Positions 11,261-21,410 of a stretch of DNA of 64,000 bases are shown here, in pieces. The DNA lies in the NCBI GenBank assembly GCA_964035575.1, contig OZ037869.1, positions 1,240,001-1,304,000 of the forward strand, written 5' to 3'. Position 1 is the first letter of the stretch, and every line of letters begins with the position of its first letter. Made by a program: the position numbers and the translations under genes. This DNA comes from Rhynchopus sp. YZ270_cl-10. Its lineage: Eukaryota; Euglenozoa; Diplonemea; Diplonemida; Diplonemidae. Under the pieces are notes generated by a model that made no database searches, had not been told where the DNA came from, and saw only the letters and a program-made list of their open reading frames with translations.

Positions 11261-11346
11261 GCCTAGCTAAAGCGCCTTTTGAGCAGGGTATCGACATAAC
11301 CCATTTCACTGCCTCAGTTAGGTCTTCGCGCTGAGGCGATATTCAC
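11261..11346 (+). ncRNA. Candidate hairpin RNA, module 1 copy 3
   Basis: One change from the other copies (CCATTTCACTGCC), outside the main stem. Confidence 0.4.
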
Positions 11347-11366
11347 GCACACACGAACTCCAGACA

Positions 11367-11455
11367 CATGATGTACAAACACATAAACTAACACCATCTT
11401 TCAAATGACCCTTTCTGGGTATGACTATAGTTTTATGTAGCCTCCTACCGCTGAT
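11367..11455 (+). ncRNA. Candidate C/D-type small RNA, module 2 copy 3
   Basis: CTGA at 11451-11454; the following sequence diverges at once (TTTGTGTC), marking the 3' limit of conservation. Confidence 0.45.
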
Positions 11456-11518
11456 TTGTGTCTATGTTCTCTCTTCGTTGACAACAGCTGTTTTCCGAAC
11501 CCCACACACACACACACA

Positions 11519-11608
11519 CATGATGTACAAACACATAAACTAACACCATCTTTCAAATGACCCCTTCCAGGGCGTGACTATAGTTTTATGTAGCCTCCTA
11601 CCGCTGAC
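11519..11608 (+). ncRNA. Candidate C/D-type small RNA, module 2 copy 4, divergent
   Basis: Stands alone, preceded by a CA repeat. The inner hairpin reads CCCC-TTCCA-GGGC in place of ACCC-TTTCT-GGGT, so changes fall on both sides of the stem. The match to other copies stops at box D-like CTGA (11604-11607). Confidence 0.5.
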
Positions 11609-11736
11609 CAACACGACCAACACACTTGCACACCCCCCTCCTCCTCCCCCCTTTCCCCTCTTCCCCTCTTCCCCTTTCCCCCCCTTCACCTCAACCATCA
11701 GAACATACACAGGGGGATTTTTTTTTCCCCCCTACG

Positions 11737-14700
11737 ATGTGGGATGACCGGCACGGAAGTGGCCGTGCCGACCAGAGTAAAGGGTTGACTGAAGGCCGTC
11801 TTGCTGGGATGGGGCTTAACATTGGTAGGGTAGACCCCGTTAGCAGTAACTATAATAGCGACAGTGAGGATGCGCATGCGAGACATCAGGATCTTTATCA
11901 TCGTGATGCGGTGATTCCTGATATGGAGCTTCTCGAGCATATGGATGAGTCTGCCTCGATGCGTGGATCTAAGCAGGACCTTCGTGCTCTGAGAACTAAA
12001 CCGCAGACCACCACACACAGCCATAAATCACCAAAACATTCGAAAAGGCCAAAAAAAGACGCAAATTTGGTGCGAGAGCTCGCAGAAGAAGAGAATCTGT
12101 TACTACGCAGCCAGCGCGCCCTTCGGCCGGTTGATAACAATGTGCAGAAAGGGAAGGAGCCGAAACAGAAGAGAGTAGTACCTCACCCTGATAGCGGTGA
12201 TGAAGGGCACGCTGGGATGCCTCTGGTGGGTACGACAAAGTCTGCGCAAGAACGGAGCGAAACGTTTCTGGTGCAGCTAAGGGGGCAGGAAAACGGTCTG
12301 AGTAATAGCACCACCGTGGCAGCTCGTACAGAACCTCCTGCAGCAAGCCTCCGGCAGCCCAACGACGGCCTCTCCTTCCCATCGCTTGTAGAATGCAACC
12401 AGCAGGCCTCGCACATCATCAAGGAGGTTGAGCGATTTAAGGCAATGAACGCTTCAAAGGTTCCTCTGATTGCTGCGGAGGAGCTGATGAAGTGTTATAA
12501 ATATTTGAGAAGTGCACATCACGATGTAACGCAAACGAAGGATGCTGGGGATAAAACCAGAGAAATCATGATTTTAGAAATGGAAAGAATAAAGGAAGCA
12601 CATGCAGAGCTGCAGCAGCATCAGGCGGAGCAGACGTGGCTTCATTCTCAGAACGATCAGATGAAGGATCATGATGAAGAGCGTGACAAGCTTGCCAACC
12701 GTCTCCAAGCCTACGAACAGCAGCAGCGTGAATCCTTCGACCACGAAAACGAAATGAACAACATCCTCCAAGTCTGCGAGGAAGTCCTCCGCAACTCAAA
12801 AGAGCATGCCATCACCCTGGAGTCGCAGCGCGTGTCGCTTGTTGCAGCGCTCAGCAAGAAGGAGGATGAGCTGCAGCAGCTTCATGAATTGGTGCAAGAA
12901 AGCCGCAAGAGCATGGTATCAGCGCAGACCGCAGGGGCAGAAATGGTGACAGATAAACAGCGTGAGTTGGAGTCGGTGATTACGATGTTGGAGGAAAGCG
13001 GGTCGCGGGTTGCAGAGGTTACAGCAAAGCTTGAATGCACGGAGGAAATCGTAGGGGAGCTTCAACGGGAAATAAGGGTCCTTGAAAGCTCTCTCAGCGA
13101 TAAGGACTGCACTGTTGAGGCCATGCGTGCGGAGATAATGGAGAAGGAGCTGCATTCTTCCGAATTACACACCAACCTAGCGGATGAAGAACGGAAGCGG
13201 ACACGTGACGCATCGGAACGGAACAACCGGTACAATGCCCTCGCATACTCCTCTTCATCCTCTCTCCAAGGTGCCAGCAATACCATTGTCTACGCGAAGT
13301 ATGTCCATTTTTATAAAAGTCTTTTTACTCTTTTTTTTTTTTACAGATTCTTTGGAAAGCTGCGCATCTATTCCACTGCAACCGCACTCCAGAGGCTTCT
13401 ACACGACAGAAAGGACCGCTTCGAGAAAGATTTGGTATGCAAATTAAAAAAATCCCACAAATACCCCCTCTCTCTCAGCAAGCCGCGTGGAAAGACCAAG
13501 ACACCGCTGTCGGCGAGAGCACGCGATTGGAGACGGAATTGGAGAAGGAGAAGAACGCACGCAGCGCGGAGAGGGAACGTCTGCAGGCCGAGGCGACGCG
13601 TATGGAGAACACCTTGCGGACGAAGCTGAAGGACGCGGAAGGGACGTTGGCAACCATTCGAGAGGATTTGTCACGGAAGTATGACAATGAGATACACCAT
13701 TTGAAGGCGATCGTGGCGCGCAACGAGCGTGCCCTCAAGGACGGCGAGACCTGGTTCGACAAAGAAAACGTCCGCACCAGCAGCGAAAACCGCGACCTCA
13801 AGACCCGCCTCCGCACAGTGTCCGCCCACCGAGACGACCTACTTATGGACGCCTTCACGCTTAAACAAAGTCTCAGCCACCTCATCATCACAAGCAACGA
13901 GATGCGGGAACGCACCCTCCTCGAGCAAATCATCAGCACCAGATACCACGAGGTGTGTGCACATCCCCCGTTTTTTGTAATCTAGCTTCATTTTTTTCTT
14001 CTGGGAAGCGATGTCATCCACGACAACTCCATGATGCAAAGCTGATGGATATCGATTGTGACCAAGGGTGCCCTAAGAGGCTTAGGATCGTATCACCTCA
14101 AGAGATTTTTATTTTTGGAGCAACACCATCGCCCCCACAGTGCAAATGGAACGCACAACTCAAAGACGTCGAAGCCGAAGTGACAGAGCTGCTGAGCCTC
14201 AAGCTAGACGAGGTCGATTACGCTCAGAAGCGCCATGAGTCTGTCAGCAAGAAGAAACGTGGTATGACCCAACACCACTCTCCCCACCCCTCTCCAACCC
14301 CTATCCACACTCAGAAGACGAATACAAATCTTTCACACAACGCGGCACTGCCCTTGATAAGGGGGCTTCTGCTCTGCGCCTTGAGCAGAACATTGCACTT
14401 GAAAAACAGACCACACAGTCCCTTGACGATGGCAAGCGGGTATACCAAACTCCCATTTCATTCCCCACAGCACACCCCTCCCCTCCCCATCCCCTCCACC
14501 CCTCCACACCACCCACAGGACCTCATCTCGGGCACAACCTCGCGCCTCAAGGAGATCGTCGAACGTCTGGAGGAAGACCGCAAGCGGCAGGCCGACGCCT
14601 TATTGCTGCAGATCTCCGTTCTTGTTACAGAACGTGACGCACTTCTTGGCGAGACTGCTCGCATACCCCCTTTGGAGGCTGCACTGGCGAAGCAGACTGC

Positions 14701-16675
14701 CGTGGCAGACCAGCTGGCCCCTACCCAAGCCGCCCTCTACACCGCTCAGGCAGAGCACGCAGCCGCAACTGACCTCTATGAAGAAGTCAAGCCCCTTGCT
14801 GACAGGCTTCCTATCGCGCTGCAGACGCTTGCCGATACGGAGGCGCTTGTTCGTGAGGTGCGTTGCCTTCATGAAGAGTCGACACAGCAGCTTGAGGTTG
14901 AAGTCGGTCTTAGAGAGCAACGTGATACCACAATTGCAGGTCTGCAGGCGGTCATCGTGGAGACAGAAGGAAATCTGACGGTGATGCGGCAGGAGCGGAA
15001 CACACATCAACAGCTTGGGGAGCAGATGAAGGTGGATTTGGAGGGTTATTCGGAGAGGTTGATTGCGTGCAAGGCGGAGCTGTCGCAGCTGGGGGATGAG
15101 CACGAAGCAGTGAAGCACAGTTTGCACGTTCTTGAGAGAAAGCACCTCCTACTCGTAGACGGAAATAAGGCCCTTATGAAGGAGAAAGAAGCAGAAAACC
15201 TTGCGCATCACACCAAGCATAATGAGCTCCAGGAGCGTCTATCGGCAGTATCAGGGGAGCTTCACGTAGCGAGGGATGAATTGGAGACGATGCTGCGGAA
15301 GCTCAGGGAGACTGAGGATGAGGTGGTAACGAAGACAGCGCTGTCCGAACGGCTTGGGGAAAGCTTGCAGGAGCTGCGTGGCCATTTTGAGGCCCTCAGC
15401 GCGGAGCACACAGAGCTTCTTGCTGACGCAGCGAGACGCGAGACAACAGAGCGCGGCGTCAAACAGATCACCCAACTGCACGCTGCATCCACAGAACTGC
15501 GGAGAAGCTGCTATAGCAGATGGCGTCTGTTTTTGACGATGCGGCAGCGTGCGAAGTACCAACGAACGCAGATCGCCCCGCATTTGTTGCAGAAAATGAA
15601 TAATGCCCTTCGACTCCATTTTTTCCGGGTTTGGACTGATTTTGTGGTGGCTGCACGGAAGGAGGCTTCGGTGGTGAAGCGCAACCACGAAGACCGCAGC
15701 CAACAGCAGAAGGGGGCGTTTCTTTTGGAGGCCTACAACGTTCGCTCGATTCGGGCGCGCTACTTTGCACGGTGGGAGTCTTCCTCGCGGGCAGCGGTCC
15801 TCTCTCGCGAGGCACACAGAACGGCCGCACTCCTCCAAAGCAACTACGACCAACTCCACGACACACTCCGCCAGTCTCTCCTCAAGGAAAGAACCGAGGA
15901 AAAACCGATGGTCGCAGACACACCCGACACATTGTTCTCCTACGACCCACCCGCTTCGGTACCACAAACAGATTTGACCCCAGCATTCAGTCAAACCGAC
16001 CTTATTTTTGAAACAATGCCGAAAGTGGTTATCGACCCCACCGAAATGGTAGATCGAGTAAACGACGCGGTATTTGCAAAGACACATGAAGCTCCTGCAC
16101 GGCGTTCCACAATCTCCTCTCAGATTGTTGCCGAAGGGAGCGCTGCGTTGACAAAGCTGTTTTCACTGAGACATTACTTCTCTGTTCTCCGGTTGCGTGC
16201 ACTTCAGGCGAAGTATGAGAACCTCATTGCCACTGCATTGTCCTCTCTATCTCCCATGGTAGGTGAATGTGAGACCCTCGAGGAGGCGGTGGAAGCTGTG
16301 AAAGGGGTGTTAGGCGGAGAAGGGGCAAAGTCGGTGTTGTTAGTACAGTCTGCTAAGGAAGAGGTGATGGGGTATCAACAGAAGGTGAGGCAGTTGGAGG
16401 ATGAGATTGCAAGGCAGAGGCTCGAGATTGGGTGGAAGAACAATAGGATCAAGCTGATGCAGCGCAGCTCAGACACGTTGTCGGCAGCAAGCGATGTGCA
16501 TCGAGGCAGTAGTGCAAACAGTACCCCCCTCTTCAAGCCTTCCCTCCGTCCAGCGCACAGAGTCGCAAGCGATCCAAAAACCGTCACCATCCCCTCCCCC
16601 AACCTCCTCCCCGCTCCAGTTGTCTGTCATAATAAGTCGCTTTCCCCACCAAGGCCTTCAAGGCCTTTTAGGTAG
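11737..16675 (+). CDS. Large coiled-coil protein with Sfi1-like centrin-binding repeats
   Basis: Exons 11737-13298, 13347-13434, 13479-13952, 14141-14261, 14315-14439 and 14519-16675 splice in frame to 1508 residues; introns are 44-188 nt, GT-AG. I start at ATGTGGGATGACC because the upstream in-frame ATG only adds a Pro/Ser run translated from a pyrimidine tract. After a polar N-terminus (about 1-200) most of the protein is heptad-rich coiled coil. Near residues 1120, 1155, 1200 and 1338 are motifs of the form Leu-x3-Phe-x2-Trp (for example LRLHFFRVW, IRARYFARW, LRHYFSVL), as in Sfi1 repeats, which bind centrin at centrosomes and basal bodies. The C-terminus is Ser/Pro-rich. A role as basal-body or fibre scaffold is inferred from these motifs; no full family match is recognised. 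Confidence 0.8.
14057..14092 (+). repeat. SLR-A copy inside an intron
   Basis: GTGACCAAGGG, CCCTAAGAGGCTTAGGATC; it lies in the third and longest intron (13953-14140) of the coiled-coil gene, in sense orientation. Confidence 0.5.
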
Positions 16676-17372
16676 GAAAAAGAGGCGTGTTGTTGTTGTG
16701 TTTGGCTTTATAAGTGTATGTCGTATGAGGGAGAGTCGCATGGATTGAAATTTTTTGTTCTTGCTTTGTTTTGCGGTTTGTTCGCTAGATTTTGTGTTTT
16801 TGTTTTTTTATAGCCATGTTTTCAGAAGAGCTCATCAGAGTTCTTGCCGGTAGTCGGGTCAGTGTCGAGCATTTTGCAAAAGATACTGTCACGCCCTGGA
16901 GAAAGGTGTGCTGTCTGTGCCCCCAAAAGCGGTTAGGGAGGGGATGTGTTTACGTGATGTGAATGCAAAGCCCTTCAATCAGTATGTGTCATGTGCCAAT
17001 CCACAAAACACCAACGGTATTCGGTACCTTGATGCTGAGTGAAGGCACCCACTCGGGGACGAAAGACCCAGCTAGTCCATACAAGACCATGTGTGCTAAC
17101 AGGACTAGCAAGAACTAAATAAATTAGTGTGTTGCACAAAATAGGGTGTGCACCAGCTGCTCCATTTGCCAACATTTTTTCCCCTCTCAGTGCCCTGTGT
17201 CCGCCTATGAACGGTGAGGCGCTTGCACTTTCAACTTCTCTTTTATTGTTTTCCATTTCAAAACGGGGGGAAACCCCCACACTGTGTTCCTAGAATTTAG
17301 ACGTTAGACTATAGACACTAAGAAACACCTCTCTGTTTGTATTTAGGAGATGCCCATCATCCTCTTTCCCCT
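16676..17372. other. Spacer between coiled-coil gene and first paralog
   Basis: Contains a 48-codon frame (16816-16962) that I do not accept as a gene, one SLR-C copy, and pyrimidine-rich sequence before the next promoter. Confidence 0.5.
17185..17245 (+). repeat. SLR-C copy, canonical
   Basis: AGTGCCCTGTGTCCGCCTAT, GAACGGTGAGGCGCTTGCAC and TTTCAACTTCTCTTTT; about 190 nt before the start of the first 222-residue gene. Confidence 0.75.
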
Positions 17373-17441
17373 CCCCTCTTGTCACACCACCCACCCGTCA
17401 GGTTATATACCTTTACACCCTTCTTCTTTCTTTCAAGCAAA
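17373..17441 (+). promoter_or_regulatory. Duplicated promoter/leader of paralog 1
   Basis: CCTCTTGTCACACCACCC, then GGTTATATACC (TATATA at 17404-17409) and TTTACACCCTTCTTC before the ATG. The same block with small indels precedes the second paralog, while sequence further upstream is unrelated. Confidence 0.65.
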
Positions 17442-18110
17442 ATGGTCGGAACAGTGATGCCGAAGACGATCAAGGCCTTCGCCCTGCCGCGTGTGAGCGA
17501 GGCTGAGGTTGTGCGTGTGACCTCGGGGCTGGGTCTGCGCATCCCAAAGAACGGCTTCCACCTTGAGGGTGAGGGTGGCCGCTTCAACGTGTTCCTGACT
17601 GTGGACCCTGAGAGCAAGGTGCCACTGGAAGTTGCGCTGCGTTGCCTGAAGTCGTGGCTGCAGCCACGCAAGACAGTGTCTCTGAGCACCGAGTACAGCG
17701 TGCCACGTGACTATTTCTTCAGACAGAAGTCGAGCGTTCTGCTTCTGCTTGCAGTCCCACGCGACCAGGAGGCTGTGCAGCGCAGGTCGTGCGAGGGCAT
17801 CTCGAAGTTCGTCCTGCAGAAGGTCTACGCAGAGACGGGTCTGCGTGTGAAGTCTATTGCGCTCTACTCGCATGGTGCGCACGAGGTGCAGCGCTACGGT
17901 GTTGAGTTCGCGACCAGCGCAGAGGCGGACATTGCGCTGGGCAGTGTTGGCGACAGGATCTTTGACGGTGAGGTCTTCGGCGACTGGCTGCTCTACGCAG
18001 TGCAGAAGACTGTCAAGACAAAGCACTTCAACACCCCCGAGACCGACTGCACAAAGGGGTACTTGGAGCTCCCCGACGACATCCAACTCGCGATGTCGCA
18101 GTTCTGCTGA
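17442..18110 (+). CDS. 222-residue protein of unknown family, paralog 1
   Basis: A single-exon gene starting MVGTVMPKTIKAF and ending MSQFC with TGA. No signal peptide or membrane segment. The chain looks alpha/beta: hydrophobic strands such as SSVLLLLAVP (about 103-112) and a C-terminal half, RVKSIALY through YGVEFATSAEADIAL, whose pattern loosely recalls an RRM or ferredoxin-like fold. I do not recognise the family. The paralog at 20721 has the same length and long identical stretches; differences cluster in the middle (about residues 55-90) and in the last 20 residues. Codon use is GC-rich and even, as in the eL20 genes here, which suggests strong expression. Confidence 0.8.
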   Translation: MVGTVMPKTIKAFALPRVSEAEVVRVTSGLGLRIPKNGFHLEGEGGRFNVFLTVDPESKVPLEVALRCLKSWLQPRKTVSLSTEYSVPRDYFFRQKSSVLLLLAVPRDQEAVQRRSCEGISKFVLQKVYAETGLRVKSIALYSHGAHEVQRYGVEFATSAEADIALGSVGDRIFDGEVFGDWLLYAVQKTVKTKHFNTPETDCTKGYLELPDDIQLAMSQFC

Positions 18111-18769
18111 GAACTACGATGGGAGACGGTACCCCATTCTTGTTGCTCGTGTCGGCACCCCAAGGTGCCAGCGTGTTGCCAACCCTTTTGTTGAACTATT
18201 TTCAGACCCAGCAACAAATCCCCCATTTGCTCAAAGATGTGTATGTGTCTTATCCACCACGAGAGGTACACATTTTCATCCAAGCTTTTTGACTGCTTCT
18301 CTGGCTGTGAAGCCTGTTTCGAGTTGTCACCTCCCCTCCCCTCTATTACGTACAGTGGCAGAGGCACATTTACATTTCAAGTATTCTTTTATTTCTACAC
18401 ATCATTTCCCCCCCCTATTTTTCTACATCATTACTCCGCCCCCTAGCCCCAACATTATTCTTATTTTATTCTTGACATCCGCACATGCGACCACTCAGGT
18501 TAAGACATATGGAGTGTCGAATACGTTAGTCAACTCTACGAGACACGCACATGCCTTATGGCCTTTGCGTTCTGTGGACGGTGGAGGACAGGGTTGAGTC
18601 CAGAGATATTCACTCACCCTTCTCCCCTTCTGTTGATTGTACCTATGCTATTCGCCTCTGCAACAGTTGTAGCAAACTTTACGTCATCCTCGAGCCGGTA
18701 CGCGCGCCTATTCATTTTGCACATTATTCTCAAGGTGCTCATTCTTTGAGGTTCTTTTATGTTTTATTT

Positions 18770-18818
18770 GGTAACCTAAGCAGGGTCGAGAGGCTTGGTT
18801 CATTCTTCCCAACGTTTC
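18770..18818 (+). repeat. SLR-A copy
   Basis: GTAACCTAAGC, loop AGGGTCGAGAG, GCTTGGTTCATTCTTCCCAA; tail pyrimidine-rich. Confidence 0.6.
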
Positions 18819-19052
18819 TCTGTCTTTCTCTACAAAAAAAAAAAAACCCCCCCGGCTGTCTGTCATTGATTTTGCGTGAAGGTGCAGTCAATATCAGATA
18901 CCGAAAATTTTCACTTATTCTGCTCATAATTACTGCTTACTGTTCCCTCCTCAATTTTTTGGGTCATTATTTTTGTACCTTTTTTTGAGGACTATGTGCG
19001 AAAAAAAAAACCATAACACAATACAACATCAGCTTTGATTTTTTTTAAAAAT

Positions 19053-19120
19053 TGTGCTTTCTTCCGGCTGGCATTGTAGGGTGGGTCAGTCGGAAGGTGT
19101 GCCTGTATCAATAACTATTC
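19053..19120 (+). repeat. SLR-E copy
   Basis: GTGCTTTCTTCCGGCTGGCA, GGGTCAGTCGG and GTGCCTGTATCAATAAC; the GGATGGC segment is shortened. Confidence 0.65.
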
Positions 19121-20659
19121 CTTTGTTTTTTAAGCTATTTATGCAACGTCAGCATGTTCATCTTTCGATTTATCTTTAGTTCTTGTGTAGGTATTTGTCC
19201 ACCCCTTTTGCTTCTTGACCACATTTTCCTAAAAGGGACGGCATCTCACCTTATCCTATTTTATGCTGAATATTTTTTTCTTTCGCCAAATGCCTTTAAG
19301 AATTTATCCTTTTTTTTGACTTATTTTTTTTTGTGTTTCTCTGGACCTTTTCCCCCATACCTCCCCACGCATTTTCCTTCTAGAAGATGAAATCAGGAAA
19401 TTGTTTGGGTTAATGGCTAATAGGGGGGTGAGGAAAAGGAAACACACAAAAAAAAAAAAAGCACGCACCCTTTTTATTTCGGGGGCAATTCAATCTCTAC
19501 TGATAATTTTGTTTTACGAAAACAAATTTTTTTTCTCTCTTTTTTTCTTAAGTTTTTGAGTTCATTTTGAGACCAGCCATTTTCCTTTTGTATTTTGTGT
19601 TGTCGGAGGGAGTTCTCTCTGGAACACACCCCGTAAGACGACAAAAAAACAACAGGCTGCGTATCTCGCTATGCTGTTCCATATTCTATGATATGTGTAC
19701 AACGGAGAGGTGCATTTTATCAGGTTTTTTTTTCATTCATTTTCCCCTTTTCTTTGAAGATGCGGGTGTTTGTACACTTTTGTTCATCTTATTAGGGACT
19801 TAAACCACAACAAAATGTATACTAAAGCTGTAGGGGATGGTATCGCCCAAACACCTCAACCGACTGCAATGCACATTACAGTTGTCATACGTCATGCGCG
19901 GAACGTGGCTTCCATGCTTTTATGTTTAGATCTGCATCCCCACCTGCTACAGTATCACCAAACTATTCATATTTTTTTTTGTAAACAACATTGCTACAAT
20001 GTGGCTTCAGAGGCTTGAGGCTCTTTGTAGTTACAATATTTTTTTTTTCTTTTTTTTTTTTTTCTTTTTGCCTCTTGCCAATACAATTCACCTGACACTC
20101 CATTTTTATTTTGCCATCTTTCTTCGAAGATATTGTTTATTTTTCTTAAACCAACCAATTTTTTTTTCCCTTTTTTTTGCGAGCACAGTAAAAGCACAAT
20201 AGAGGGAGTCTTCCATCGCAACCCGTGATAAATATTCTTTTCTATTGTCTTTGAAATAACATTGTTTTGTTTTTTTTTGTCTCTTTGGTGGTCAATTGAG
20301 CTTAGTACTCACGCTCCAAACTGTCAGTAGAATCTCACCCATTCACAGTTAGTTTTCTACGTATTTATTCGACACGAAACAGCGGTCGGAACCGCTCTCT
20401 GACCCCCACCTCTTTTCACCCTGTGGATCCACTACACCGTTTTGTAAATGATAGGCCATCTGATCAATGGCAAGTTGTTGCATCCTCCCTTCCCCTTCCC
20501 CTGAGGTGAAAATGCCACGCAAGCTGTCACATTTGGCTTGTTTGCGTGCCGTTTTTTCCCCTCTTTGTCTACACATTTTTCTTTTGTATTTTTTACATCT
20601 AGACATTCCTCATTAAAGTTCAGCCCCCCACCATACCCTTTTGATATTTTGAAAGACCT

Positions 20660-20720
20660 CCCCTCTCGTCACACCACCCGTCAGGTTATATACCTTTACA
20701 CCCTTCTTCTTTCAAGCAAA
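20660..20720 (+). promoter_or_regulatory. Duplicated promoter/leader of paralog 2
   Basis: CCTCTCGTCACACCACCC, GGTTATATACC (TATATA at 20687-20692) and TTTACACCCTTCTTC; matches the block before 17442 apart from two short indels. Confidence 0.65.
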
Positions 20721-21389
20721 ATGGTCGGAACAGTGATGCCGAAGACGATCAAGGCCTTCGCCCTGCCGCGTGTGAGCGAGGCTGAGGTTGTGCGTGTGAC
20801 CTCGGGGCTGGGTCTGCGTATCCCAAAGAACGGCTTCCACCTTGAGGGTGAGGGTGGCCGCTTCAACGTGTTTCTGGCTGTGGACCCTGCAGCGAAAGTA
20901 CCGCTGGATGTGGTGCTGCGCTGCTTGCAGTCGTGGCTGCAGCCACGCAAGATGGTGCCGCTGAACACCGAGTACAGCGTGCCGCGTGACCACTTCTTCA
21001 GACAGAAGTCGAGCGTTCTGCTTCTGCTTGCAGTCCCACGCGACCAGGAGGCTGTGCAGCGCAGGTCATGCGAGGGCATCTCGAAGTTCGTCCTGCAGAA
21101 GGTCTACGCAGAGACGGGTCTGCGTGTGAAGTCCATTGCGCTCTACTCGCACGGTGCCCACGAGGTGCAGCGCTACGGTGTTGAGTTCGCGACCAGCGCA
21201 GAGGCGGACATTGCGCTGGGCAGTGTTGGCGACAGGATCTTTGACGGTGAGGTCTTCGGCGACTGGCTGCTCTACGCAGTGCAGAAGACTGTCAAGACGA
21301 AGCACTTCAACACCCCAGAGACCGACTGCAGCAAGGGCTGCCTTGACCTGCCTGACGACCTCCAGGTTTCTATGTCGCAGTTCTGCTGA
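20721..21389 (+). CDS. 222-residue protein of unknown family, paralog 2
   Basis: Same length and termini (MVGTVMPKTIKAF to MSQFC) as the gene at 17442. The first 50 or so and the central 100 residues are essentially identical, also at DNA level, while DPAAKVPLDVVLRCLQ replaces DPESKVPLEVALRCLK and CSKGCLDLPDDLQVS replaces CTKGYLELPDDIQLA. The patchy mix of identical and divergent blocks suggests duplication followed by partial gene conversion. Only a poly-C tract separates its stop codon from the 1200-bp palindromic element. Confidence 0.8.
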   Translation: MVGTVMPKTIKAFALPRVSEAEVVRVTSGLGLRIPKNGFHLEGEGGRFNVFLAVDPAAKVPLDVVLRCLQSWLQPRKMVPLNTEYSVPRDHFFRQKSSVLLLLAVPRDQEAVQRRSCEGISKFVLQKVYAETGLRVKSIALYSHGAHEVQRYGVEFATSAEADIALGSVGDRIFDGEVFGDWLLYAVQKTVKTKHFNTPETDCSKGCLDLPDDLQVSMSQFC

Positions 21390-21391
21390 AG

Positions 21392-21410
21392 CCCCCCCCC
21401 CCCCCCCCCC
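21392..21410 (+). repeat. Poly-C tract, left flank of palindromic element
   Basis: Nineteen C residues two bases after the stop codon of paralog 2; 16 C residues follow the element at 22611-22626. The element apparently split one longer C run. Confidence 0.85.

Larger units (their letters stand above)
10691..11607 (+). repeat. Tandem array of small-RNA-like modules
   Basis: Three units begin GCCTAGCTAAAGCGCC at 10691, 10979 and 11261 (periods 288 and 282). A unit holds module 1 (about 85 nt, to GCGATATTCAC), a variable linker, module 2 (about 90 nt, ATGATGT to CTGA), and module 3 (GTTAGTTCC to CATCAACAACACGAG). Module 3 is missing from the last full unit, and a fourth copy of module 2 stands alone at 11519-11607. 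Modules are almost identical between units while the short linkers differ in length and sequence, which is how clustered small-RNA genes look. No open frame explains it. Confidence 0.75.
18111..20659. other. Spacer between the two paralogs
   Basis: About 2.5 kb, AT-rich, holding one SLR-A and one SLR-E copy. No gene seen; the longer frames are pyrimidine-tract translations. Confidence 0.55.

Noticed and set aside
10691-11607. snRNA or 5S rRNA genes
   Set aside because: None of the conserved words of U1, U2, U4, U5, U6 or 5S could be found on either strand.
15251-16087. 278-codon minus-strand frame
   Set aside because: Antisense shadow of the coiled-coil gene's last exon, which is supported by heptads and splicing.
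16816-16962. 48-codon frame starting MFSEELIRVLAGSRV
   Set aside because: Looks mildly protein-like and could be a first exon, but no continuing exon was found before the next promoter.
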